This document shows, piece by piece, positions 8,575-15,121 of a DNA stretch of 15,183 nt (within the stretch, counting starts at the first letter, position 1; each line of letters opens with the position of its first letter). Under the pieces are notes generated by a model. It had not been told where the DNA came from. It worked only from the letters and a program-made list of their open reading frames with translations, and made no database searches. A program made the translations under genes and the position numbers. Where the stretch lies: assembly GCA_051879195.1 (NCBI GenBank), contig JBJELO010000085.1, positions 1-15,183 on the forward strand, read 5' to 3'. This stretch comes from TWA4 sp051879195. Its GTDB lineage: Bacteria > Bacillota > Clostridia > Lachnospirales > Lachnospiraceae.

Positions 8575-10488
8575 CTATACATCCAGTTCCGCTTCATCTG
8601 CGTGATCAATAATGAAAGTACGACGCGGACCCACTTCACTGCCCATCAGCATCTGTGTTACTTCATTGGCCATGCGCGCGTCATCGATCTCAACCTGTTT
8701 CAGAACCCGTGTCGCCGGATTCAGAGTTGTTTCCCACAGCTGGGATGCATCCATCTCACCAAGACCTTTATAGCGCTGAAGCGTAAAATTTTTATGAGTC
8801 TTTCTGTACTTTTCCAGCGCAGCATCATCATAAAGGTATTCCTCGGGGCCCTTTTGGGGAACCGCTTTATACAGAGGAGGCGTTGCCAGATAAACGTGTC
8901 CCTGCAGAATCAGTTCCGGCATAAACCGGTAGAAAAATGTGAGAAGCAGCGTACTGATATGGGCACCGTCCACATCAGCATCCGTCATGATCACAATCTT
9001 ATCGTATTTCAGCTTTTCAATATTGAAATCCATACCGTAGCCTTCGGAAAAACCGCACCCGAACGCCAGAACCATGGATTTGATCTCCGCATTGGCCAAG
9101 ACTTTATCCATGGACGCTTTTTCCACATTGAGAATCTTGCCCCGGATGGGAAGAATCGCCTGAAATTTACGGTCCCTGGCCGTTTTGGCTGATCCGCCCG
9201 CAGAATCTCCCTCTACGATAAAAATCTCATTTTTCGAAGGATCCCTACCCTCGCAGTTGGCCAGCTTTCCGTTGGAATCGAAGGAATACTTGCTCCTGCC
9301 CAGAACATTGCTGCGCGCTTTCAGTTCCGACTTGCGGATCTTCGCAGAAGTCTCTGCACGACCGATGACCGATTTCAGAGTCTCCAGATTCTTGTCAAAA
9401 TACAGCTCCAGCTTTTCGCCGGTTACCGACGTAACTACCCTGGCCGCATCGGAATTGCCCAGTTTTGTTTTGGTCTGTCCTTCAAAAAGCGGATCCGGAT
9501 GACGGATTGCCAGAACCGCAGTCATTCCGCACCGGGTGTCAGGGCCTGTAAAGTTGGTATCTTTCTCTTTCAGGATACCAAGCTCTCTGGCATAACTGTT
9601 AATAATGGAAGTAAATTTCCCTTTAAAACCGGTGATGTGGGTACCTCCTTCCGAAGTATTGATACAATTGCAGTAACCGAAAATATTCTCTTCAAAATCG
9701 GTGGTAAACTGCAGAGCACATTCCACCAGAATGTTATCCTCCTCTCCTGAAAAATAAATAACATCCGTACAGGTTTCCTTTCCCCGGTTCAGTTCCCTTA
9801 TATATTGAGACAGCCCTTCCGGCTCATGGAAAATAAACGGCTCCGGATTTTTCCCCTCCCTCAGATCCCGGAAAACGATTGTCAGTCCCGGATTCAGATA
9901 TACGGTTTCATGAAGGCGGCTTTTAATCTGCTCTTCTTTAAAACGGATATGTTCAAATATCTGTTTATCGGGATAAAAACGTATGGAAGTCCCGGTCTGT
10001 CTGGTCTTTCCGCAGGGAACCAGCAGCCCGTCCCTCAATTCCATGTCCGGCTGTCCATACGCATAGCGATCCTTATAAATAAAACCATCTTTATAAACAG
10101 TCACCTCCATCCATTCAGACAGAGCATTAACAACGGAAGAACCCACACCGTGAAGCCCCCCTGATACCTTATAGGTACTGTTGTCAAATTTACCGCCGGC
10201 ATGCAGAGTTGTAAAAATAATACGCTCCGCAGATACCCCTTTCTTATGCATATCTACCGGAATTCCCCGGCCGTTATCCAACACAGTGACGGAACCGTCC
10301 TGTTCCAGTGTCACTTCAATCCTGTCACAAAAGCCGGCCAGATGCTCATCCACCGCATTATCGACAATCTCATACACCAGGTGATTGAGTCCCCGGCTTC
10401 CGGTGCTTCCTATATACATACCGGGCCGCTTTCTGACGGCCTCCAGTCCCTCCAGAACTGTAATTGCATCCGCATTATACTGGTTCAT
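8575..10488 (-). CDS. parE: Type IIA DNA topoisomerase subunit B (ParE/GyrB-like)
   Basis: The 637-residue ATPase subunit that pairs with the next gene. The GHKL ATPase has catalytic E40, N44 in EIVDNAVDE, DNGRGIP at 71-77 and GGLHGVG at 110-116. The transducer domain follows. The TOPRIM domain has EGDSAGG (E426) and the metal-binding DADVD at 503-507. The C-terminal motif QRYKGLGEM is at 571-579. The start at 10488 (MNQYNADAITVLEG) matches the family and has AAAGGGG upstream; an extension to a TTG at 10527 is less likely. The stretch RGKILNVEKA is more GyrB-like, while the partner lacks a first-blade GyrA box, so ParE is chosen mainly from the pairing. No convincing minus-strand promoter was found upstream. 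Confidence 0.88.
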   Translation of the reverse strand: MNQYNADAITVLEGLEAVRKRPGMYIGSTGSRGLNHLVYEIVDNAVDEHLAGFCDRIEVTLEQDGSVTVLDNGRGIPVDMHKKGVSAERIIFTTLHAGGKFDNSTYKVSGGLHGVGSSVVNALSEWMEVTVYKDGFIYKDRYAYGQPDMELRDGLLVPCGKTRQTGTSIRFYPDKQIFEHIRFKEEQIKSRLHETVYLNPGLTIVFRDLREGKNPEPFIFHEPEGLSQYIRELNRGKETCTDVIYFSGEEDNILVECALQFTTDFEENIFGYCNCINTSEGGTHITGFKGKFTSIINSYARELGILKEKDTNFTGPDTRCGMTAVLAIRHPDPLFEGQTKTKLGNSDAARVVTSVTGEKLELYFDKNLETLKSVIGRAETSAKIRKSELKARSNVLGRSKYSFDSNGKLANCEGRDPSKNEIFIVEGDSAGGSAKTARDRKFQAILPIRGKILNVEKASMDKVLANAEIKSMVLAFGCGFSEGYGMDFNIEKLKYDKIVIMTDADVDGAHISTLLLTFFYRFMPELILQGHVYLATPPLYKAVPQKGPEEYLYDDAALEKYRKTHKNFTLQRYKGLGEMDASQLWETTLNPATRVLKQVEIDDARMANEVTQMLMGSEVGPRRTFIIDHADEAELDV

Positions 10489-10510
10489 GGGCAAATTCCC
10501 CTTTCTTTCA

Positions 10511-10525
10511 GTTGTAAAATACAAC
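10511..10525. promoter_or_regulatory. Palindrome over the divergent parE/HPr-like promoter region
   Basis: Perfect arms GTTGTA (10511-10516) and TACAAC (10520-10525) with a three-base spacer. It covers the -35 box of the rightward promoter and lies 23 bases upstream of the parE start. TGTA-N-TACA symmetry is typical of dimeric repressor sites, but no regulator can be named. It could alternatively be a small hairpin in the parE leader. Confidence 0.4.
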
Positions 10526-10540
10526 AACCTATTTTATAAT
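10512..10540 (+). promoter_or_regulatory. Promoter of the HPr-like two-gene operon
   Basis: TTGTAA (10512-10517), a 17-base spacer, and a consensus TATAAT (10535-10540). The predicted start near 10547 leaves a leader of about 34 bases before the HPr-like ATG. Confidence 0.7.
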
Positions 10541-10580
10541 AATATTCAAAATAAATCATGGTACGGAAGGAGATATTTCA

Positions 10581-10856
10581 ATGATCAAAAAAAATATTAC
10601 CATTACTAATCCATCCGGTTTAAATGTTGATCCTGCTCTGATCCTGTCCAGACATGCAAGAGAATATCAATGCACATCAACAATCCGTTACAGACATTAT
10701 ATAATTAATGTAAAAAGTATGATCCATATCCTGTCAGCCGCTCTCGTATGCGGCACGGAAATTGAACTGGAATGTGACGGTATCGACGAAGAACAATGCA
10801 TGAACGACCTGTGCAATCTGTTCGATCACGGTCTGGAACAGGAGATTCAATCATGA
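10581..10856 (+). CDS. HPr-family protein lacking His15 (Crh-like)
   Basis: A 91-residue HPr-fold protein. The family pattern is plain: GLNVDPA at 13-19 aligns with the HPr active site GLHARPA, KSMIH at 45-49 with KSIMG, then GTEIELECDGIDE at 58-70 and a C-terminal helix. The PTS phosphorylation residue His15 is Asn15 and Arg17 is Asp17, so it should not carry phosphate between enzyme I and EIIA. Ser46, the HPr kinase site, is kept at exactly residue 46. This parallels Bacillus Crh, which has Gln15 and Ser46 and acts in carbon catabolite control. AAGGAG at 10567-10572 supports the start. The stop overlaps the next start by four bases (ATGA). HPr kinase recognition is uncertain because neighbouring residues are altered. 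Confidence 0.85.
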   Translation: MIKKNITITNPSGLNVDPALILSRHAREYQCTSTIRYRHYIINVKSMIHILSAALVCGTEIELECDGIDEEQCMNDLCNLFDHGLEQEIQS

Positions 10857-11206
10857 AACAGAAACCACTTACACTTACTACTGTTAAAAACGGTAAAATC
10901 CGGAAGTGGATTACCGTTGTGGAAGACGGAATCCCTGTCTGGGTCGCTGAAAACAGCATAAAAAAACATGAACTGATGGAAAAGCTGGATGGCCTCTTCC
11001 ATCAGGCCATTGAAAACGAAGATGATGAACCGGTTGTGGAAATTCGCAGCTGTTCAGGAAAAAACTATCAGGTCAGTTATTTCCCTGCCGCGTCACTCTA
11101 TCTCTGTGAAGATCTGGAAGGCCGCTATGCCACTTTATCCACACTGATGGATGCCCTTTGGGAGCTCCTCGCCTGCCAGGAGATTCAGGAATACAGGCTG
11201 CTGTAA
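10853..11206 (+). CDS. Conserved-looking hypothetical protein, partner of the HPr-like gene
   Basis: A 117-residue cytoplasmic-looking protein that I do not recognise. It has no signal peptide, membrane segment or cysteine pair motif. The N-terminal third (about 5-32) reads as two or three beta strands with several Trp and Lys residues. The middle (36-60) is helical and ends in an acidic run (ENEDDEP). The C terminus (about 95-117) is a helix. The start at 10853 has GGAG eight bases upstream and overlaps the HPr-like stop as ATGA, so the two are translationally coupled and probably act together. A longer in-frame start at 10796 lies inside the HPr-like gene and is rejected. A hairpin with a T-run follows at 11230-11284. 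Confidence 0.75.
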   Translation: MKQKPLTLTTVKNGKIRKWITVVEDGIPVWVAENSIKKHELMEKLDGLFHQAIENEDDEPVVEIRSCSGKNYQVSYFPAASLYLCEDLEGRYATLSTLMDALWELLACQEIQEYRLL

Positions 11207-11229
11207 TTTCAGCCGTTCACGTTTCGGTC

Positions 11230-11284
11230 CTGCTAAATACTATCACAATTCCTGGGATTTGGCAATCCCGGAAGCAGATTTTTT
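11230..11284 (+). terminator. Probable terminator of the HPr-like operon
   Basis: Arms GGGATT (11254-11259) and AATCCC (11264-11269) with a four-base loop, inside outer arms CTGCT (11230-11234) and AGCAG (11273-11277), followed by six T (11279-11284). It begins 23 bases after the stop of the 117-residue protein. Confidence 0.6.
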
Positions 11285-11469
11285 AGTACATATGTTTGTA
11301 TATTTCATTTATGCGATAATTTTGTTACATTTTTTTTAACTTTTTTTAAAAAAAGGGGTAGATTTTTTCTGGAAGATATTGTATACTCCTTAACAGAACA
11401 AAAAATGAAACAAATAATTAACATTTATGTAATATTTATAATATGTATTTAATTTCAGGAGGACTTAAC
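11285..11469 (+). promoter_or_regulatory. AT-rich promoter and leader of the NlpC/P60 gene
   Basis: No gene lies in these 185 bases. A TATACT at 11382-11387 is the best -10, with no good -35 at 17 bases. A second TATAAT at 11437-11442 is too close to the ribosome binding site. A perfect T7A7 tract sits at 11341-11354. Arms at 11321-11335 and 11400-11414 are complementary at 14 of 15 positions and flank the -10. AGGAGG at 11457-11462 serves the downstream GTG. No known riboswitch was recognised. Confidence 0.45.
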
Positions 11470-13035
11470 GTGAAACAAAAGAAATTCGCAGCTACACTCG
11501 CACTGCTCGCAATGGTGATTTTTGCCGGCATCTTTGGTAATAACAGCATTGATGCTTCTGCAGCTTCCAATTCTCTCTCAGCAACCTACAAGCTGATGTA
11601 TGTTGGACAGACTTATAGCGCAAAAGTACAGGGGTCCTGTTCTTCAGTAAAATGGAGCACCAGTAATACCAACATTGCTTCTGTCAGTTCTTCCGGTAAA
11701 GTAACCGGCCAGAATATTGGACGTGCCAATATTTACGCTACAGTAAACGGTAAAAAACTCACCTTAAAAGTAGAAGTCGTTTCCAAGGAAACATATAAAG
11801 CAGTCAATTATGCCAATGATGCAGTTGGCTGCCGTTACAGCCAGTCCAAACGTATGAGCAGCGGCTACTATGACTGCAGTTCTCTTGTATGGCGTTCCTA
11901 TGCCAGTGCCGGCGTATACATCGGCGGCAAAACAAGCTGGGCTCCCACCGCAGCAGGATCTGCCAGCATCCTGAACGATTCCTGCAAAACAGTATCCTAC
12001 AGCAAAGTTTCCGCAAGCGAGCTGCTTCCCGGAGATCTGATTTATACTTCCTCCTACTCCAATGGTCGTTACCGTAATATTACACACGCAGCCATTTATG
12101 TAGGAAACGGCAAGATTGTAGAAGCTGCCAATTCAAGAGTAGGTGTTGTAAAACGTAATTACTCCACTTCAGGTATCGTGCTCATTGCACGCCCGACTGT
12201 GAATGTTTCGGGTTCGCTGCAGCAGCCGCAGATGACATCAACGAAAACCGCTTCTTCCTCTGTCAGCAATACATCTGTCAATGTCAGCTGGAAAAAAGTA
12301 AACGGCGCAAGCGGATATTATGTTTATCGTAAAGTGTCAGGTGGTTCTTACAAGAAAATCGCTACTGTAAAAGGCAGCAATAATGTTACCTATAAAGATA
12401 CCACCGCATATGCGGGCAAGTATATCTATACTGTAAAGGCTTATTCTTCTTCCAGAACAAGCCCCTGCAATACAAAAGGCATGACTGCAACTACAAAAAT
12501 TGCAACACCTTCCAACGTTAAGGCTTCCGCAGTTGATACAGGTATTACCGTAAAATGGAATACCGTTAAATATGCAACCGGATATAAAGTTTACCGCAAA
12601 GCAGCTAACGGATCCTACTCTCTTGTGAAGACCGTATCCGGTCAGAAAGCCGTATCCTACAGTGATACAAAAGCGAAAAGCGGCACAAAATATTCCTATG
12701 TAATTAAAGCGTTCCGCAAGAGTTCTGCATCCAACGTAGTCAGCGCATCTTCTGCTGCTACTGCCAAGGTTGTTTATACCAAGCCTGTTGCAACAGCTGA
12801 TAACACCGCTGCTGAAACAGCAAAAGAAACTACTGCTGCCGAAACAACAGAAACTGCTGTTGAAACAGCATCTGCTGAATCTGATGTTCAGGAAACAACT
12901 GCTGCCGAAACTTCTGCTGCTGATCAGGAATCTGAAACATCTGAATCAACAGTTCAGGAATCCAAATCAACTATTGAGCAGCCTGAAACAGAAGCTGACG
13001 CTGAAAATATTCCTCTTTCTTCAGATAACAATTAA
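11470..13035 (+). CDS. Secreted BIG2-NlpC/P60-FN3 cell-wall hydrolase
   Basis: A 521-residue exported protein predicted to cleave stem-peptide bonds in peptidoglycan. The signal peptide is KQKK plus a hydrophobic core, with likely cleavage after ASA at 29-31. A BIG2 Ig-like domain covers about 35-103. The NlpC/P60 domain covers about 104-241, with nucleophile C136 in YYDCSSLVW, H206 in ITHAAIYVGNGK, and a polar third residue probably E218. Two fibronectin type III-like repeats lie at about 256-338 and 345-430, both with YYVYRK/YKVYRK-type strands. The tail (439-521) is Glu/Thr/Ala/Ser-rich and repetitive. GTG at 11470 is chosen because AGGAGG lies seven bases upstream and it starts the signal peptide exactly; the ATG at 11443 has neither. 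There is no LPXTG motif, so it is probably released or held through its repeats. Confidence 0.9.
   Translation: MKQKKFAATLALLAMVIFAGIFGNNSIDASAASNSLSATYKLMYVGQTYSAKVQGSCSSVKWSTSNTNIASVSSSGKVTGQNIGRANIYATVNGKKLTLKVEVVSKETYKAVNYANDAVGCRYSQSKRMSSGYYDCSSLVWRSYASAGVYIGGKTSWAPTAAGSASILNDSCKTVSYSKVSASELLPGDLIYTSSYSNGRYRNITHAAIYVGNGKIVEAANSRVGVVKRNYSTSGIVLIARPTVNVSGSLQQPQMTSTKTASSSVSNTSVNVSWKKVNGASGYYVYRKVSGGSYKKIATVKGSNNVTYKDTTAYAGKYIYTVKAYSSSRTSPCNTKGMTATTKIATPSNVKASAVDTGITVKWNTVKYATGYKVYRKAANGSYSLVKTVSGQKAVSYSDTKAKSGTKYSYVIKAFRKSSASNVVSASSAATAKVVYTKPVATADNTAAETAKETTAAETTETAVETASAESDVQETTAAETSAADQESETSESTVQESKSTIEQPETEADAENIPLSSDNN
12826..12911 (+). repeat. Direct repeat in the Glu/Thr/Ala tail
   Basis: Twenty bases at 12826-12845 recur at 12892-12911 with one mismatch (GAAACTACTGCTGCC versus GAAACAACTGCTGCC, then GAAAC). 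They encode ETTAAET in both places. Such repeats permit slippage changes in tail length. Confidence 0.7.
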
Positions 13036-13066
13036 CGTTAATCCGATTAAATACATATTACATAAA

Positions 13067-13106
13067 CAGACAGCCGGTTCCGGGATATCCCGTTGCCGGC
13101 TGTCTG
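13067..13106. terminator. Shared terminator between convergent genes
   Basis: Perfect 11-base arms CAGACAGCCGG (13067-13077) and CCGGCTGTCTG (13096-13106) enclose the palindrome CGGGATATCCCG (13081-13092). T-rich bases follow on both strands though no long pure run. It lies between the NlpC/P60 stop and the M50 stop and so can end both messages. Confidence 0.82.
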
Positions 13107-13161
13107 CTTATGTTTCATTTTCGATTATATGTCTCTGAAGAATTCTCAATCCATTCAGATT

Positions 13162-13815
13162 CTATACAACACCTACCAGCTTATGCTGAAAAAGAGAAAA
13201 TGCAAAATTCCATATTCCATCGTGGATAAAGTCAAATGCCGCATCGATAGGAGTATCCAGAATTCCCAGATAAAGTGCTGCCAGAAGAATAATCATAAAA
13301 TACTGGCTGTGTCTCTCAATCCAGTTCATAATCGTATCAGGAAGAAAAATCCCAATAATTTTGGACCCGTCAAGAGGAGGAAGCGGAATCAGATTGAAAA
13401 CTGCCAGATTAATACTCAGAAGAGAAAAATAATACAGTAATGTATAAATCGTATCTACAAAACTGTTAACTGTCAAAGTCCCTGTATAAACAGAAACCTC
13501 CATCCAGGCCAGTATGATAATCCCGATGGCGCCGGTCAGTATATTCATCAGCGGACCGGCCAGACTGACCATGGCGACCCCGGCCTTCTTGTTCTTATAA
13601 TAATAAGGATTAATCATAACCGGCTTTGCCCATCCCATATGGAAAAACAGCATGCACAATGCCCCCAGCGGATCCAGATGATGAAGCGGATTCAGTGACA
13701 GCCTTCCTTCCTGCTTTGGCGTCGGGTCACCCAGCTTCCAGGAAACCCAGCCATGCGCAAACTCATGAAGAGTGATCGCCAGCAAAATTCCGGGCAGTAA
13801 ATATATGTAACTCAT
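13162..13815 (-). CDS. M50-family (site-2 protease type) membrane metalloprotease
   Basis: A 217-residue integral membrane zinc protease. The HEFAH zinc motif at 17-21 gives H17, H21 and catalytic E18, inside the first membrane helix. The third zinc ligand is D149 in NLIPLPPLDG. GWAKPV at 61-66 is typical of the minimal bacterial M50 group without a PDZ domain. Further hydrophobic segments lie at about 80-103, 122-144 and 172-186. ATG at 13815 is chosen because AAAGGA lies seven bases upstream and a strong promoter sits just beyond; an upstream extension to 14079 would run through this promoter. Substrates are unknown. It stands as a single-gene unit with its own promoter and the shared terminator at 13067-13106. 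Confidence 0.9.
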   Translation of the reverse strand: MSYIYLLPGILLAITLHEFAHGWVSWKLGDPTPKQEGRLSLNPLHHLDPLGALCMLFFHMGWAKPVMINPYYYKNKKAGVAMVSLAGPLMNILTGAIGIIILAWMEVSVYTGTLTVNSFVDTIYTLLYYFSLLSINLAVFNLIPLPPLDGSKIIGIFLPDTIMNWIERHSQYFMIILLAALYLGILDTPIDAAFDFIHDGIWNFAFSLFQHKLVGVV

Positions 13816-13845
13816 ACAAAAATCCTTTCCTGTTAAATTTTGTCC

Positions 13846-13874
13846 AGTATACTCTTTTTCCAGTCCGTTGTCAA
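13846..13874 (-). promoter_or_regulatory. Promoter of the M50 protease gene
   Basis: On the minus strand a consensus TTGACA (13869-13874) is 17 bases from TATACT (13846-13851). The predicted start near 13839 leaves about 24 bases of leader with the ribosome binding site. This fixes the gene start at 13815. Confidence 0.85.
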
Positions 13875-13914
13875 ACCCCAAACTGCCTCTCCTGTCCCTG
13901 CTTTGTATACGCAC

Positions 13915-13948
13915 CGGTATTTTTATCAGGAGGTATTCAGAAATACCG
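13915..13948. promoter_or_regulatory. Inverted repeat between divergent promoters
   Basis: CGGTATTT (13915-13922) and AAATACCG (13941-13948) are perfect eight-base arms. A second copy GGTATT (13932-13937) can pair with the same right arm. The site lies between the M50 and epimerase promoters, 12 bases upstream of the latter's -35, so a regulator site is possible. Confidence 0.35.
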
Positions 13949-13960
13949 CAGGAATCTTTC

Positions 13961-13989
13961 TTGTGATAGCCGGCTGTTTCGATTATAAT
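13961..13989 (+). promoter_or_regulatory. Promoter of the aldose epimerase gene
   Basis: TTGTGA (13961-13966), a 17-base spacer and a consensus TATAAT (13984-13989). The predicted start is near 13996, giving a leader of about 76 bases. Confidence 0.75.
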
Positions 13990-13995
13990 ATAGAC

Positions 13996-14046
13996 ATAGT
14001 AGCTGACAATTCCTGTCAGGTTACATAATTTTAAATTCACTACTAT
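13996..14046 (+). promoter_or_regulatory. Structured 5' leader of the epimerase mRNA
   Basis: Starting at the predicted transcription start, ATAGTAG (13996-14002) pairs perfectly with CTACTAT (14040-14046). Directly inside, CTGACA (14003-14008) pairs with TGTCAG (14014-14019) around a five-base loop. The closing arm ends 13 bases before GGAGG (14060-14064). It matches no riboswitch class I know; the inner hairpin could also be a DNA operator. Confidence 0.45.
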
Positions 14047-14071
14047 CAATTCAATATGCGGAGGTATCATT

Positions 14072-14959
14072 ATGTCCATCTATCAACTGACCAACGATTT
14101 CCTTACTCTCGAAGTTTCATCTGAAGGCGCTGAAATCTGCCGGATAACCGGTGCTGACGGTACGGAATACATGTGGAATGCCGATCCGAAATACTGGAAA
14201 CGCCACTCTCCCGTCCTTTTTCCCGTTGTGGGCAGCTATAATCAGAAACAATTTCTGTATAAAGGGGAGAAATGGCCCATGGGACAGCATGGATTTGCCC
14301 GGGACATGGAATTTACACTGATTCATCAGGATACGGAATCTCTCAGTTTTATACTGGATTCCAATGATGAAACCCGCCGACTTTATCCCATGGAATTTTC
14401 TCTCGGGATTACATACACACTTCGTGACAATCAGATTGTAACCGAATGGCAGGTTGAAAATCCCGGAAAAGAAGAGCTTCATTTTTCCATCGGCGCCCAT
14501 CCTGCTTTTTATTGCCCGCTGGAAGGTCAAGGGAAACAGACCGATTATTCCATCGATCTCCATACAGATGCTTCTGAGCTCATCTGCGGTGTTCTGACCG
14601 ATGAGGGAGTATTATCGGAAGAAACAGCGGCATACCCTCTGGATAATGGCAGGTTGCATCTGACTGAGCATCTCTTTGACCGGGATGCGCTGATTGTGGA
14701 AGGCAATCAGATTCACCGGCTTTCTCTTTGTCTCCCCAATCAGAATCCTTATGTCACCATGGATTTTGATGCCCCTCTGTTCGGAATCTGGTCACCTGCC
14801 GGCAAACAGGCCCCGTTCGTCTGCCTTGAACCCTGGTACGGACGTGCCGATCGGGCATCCTTCTCCGGCGACGTATCAAAGCGAGAATACGGAACCACAT
14901 TAAAGCCGTCTGAAAAATTCCAGGCATCCTACTGCATGAAGTTTTTCCCCGCTGAGTAA
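14072..14959 (+). CDS. Aldose 1-epimerase family protein (LacX/GalM-like)
   Basis: A 295-residue galactose-mutarotase-fold protein, expected to interconvert the alpha and beta anomers of a sugar or sugar phosphate in the cytoplasm. Active-site positions are visible: H73 in GQHGFAR, H143 in IGAHPAF, and the probable catalytic base E253 in CLEPWYGRAD; D233 lies in FDAPLFGIW. The order and spacing fit the LacX-like branch rather than classical GalM, so the exact sugar is unclear. GGAGG at 14060-14064 lies seven bases before the ATG. It stands alone behind its own promoter and structured leader, divergent from the M50 gene, with no linked sugar transporter or kinase. Length is normal and no defect was seen. 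Confidence 0.9.
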   Translation: MSIYQLTNDFLTLEVSSEGAEICRITGADGTEYMWNADPKYWKRHSPVLFPVVGSYNQKQFLYKGEKWPMGQHGFARDMEFTLIHQDTESLSFILDSNDETRRLYPMEFSLGITYTLRDNQIVTEWQVENPGKEELHFSIGAHPAFYCPLEGQGKQTDYSIDLHTDASELICGVLTDEGVLSEETAAYPLDNGRLHLTEHLFDRDALIVEGNQIHRLSLCLPNQNPYVTMDFDAPLFGIWSPAGKQAPFVCLEPWYGRADRASFSGDVSKREYGTTLKPSEKFQASYCMKFFPAE

Positions 14960-15048
14960 TTTTGGAATTTACAACTGCTTTCCGTATTTTCCCAGCCCCG
15001 GTTTATCCGCCGGATCAGATGTTTCCATTTGACAGCTTATAAAAAACA

Positions 15049-15077
15049 GGCAGCAGATAAAATCTGCTGCCCGTTTT
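15049..15077. terminator. Terminator between epimerase and right-edge gene
   Basis: Ten-base arms GGCAGCAGAT (15049-15058) and ATCTGCTGCC (15062-15071) with a three-base loop. The plus strand continues CGTTTT; the minus strand continues CTGTTTTTTATAA, the stronger U-tract. It can end both the epimerase message and the leftward gene entering at the right edge. Confidence 0.85.
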
Positions 15078-15121
15078 CAGCTTTTATGACCGGCTGTTCG
15101 GATAATCTTTCTTCTTATCGC

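Noticed and set aside
10489..10527. 13-residue N-terminal extension of the parE-like gene from a TTG
   Set aside because: The ATG at 10488 gives the family N terminus and has a purine-rich ribosome binding site; the TTG has none.
10581..10856. Ordinary PTS phosphocarrier HPr (ptsH)
   Set aside because: The active-site histidine is Asn and the adjacent Arg is Asp, so normal phosphotransfer is not expected.
11285..11469. A ydaO-type (c-di-AMP) riboswitch before the NlpC/P60 gene
   Set aside because: Such riboswitches often precede wall hydrolases, but this leader is short, AT-rich and lacks the conserved GC-paired core.
13816..14079. N-terminal extension of the M50 protease by 88 residues
   Set aside because: The extension crosses a consensus promoter and a good ribosome binding site for the shorter start, and its residues do not look like the family.
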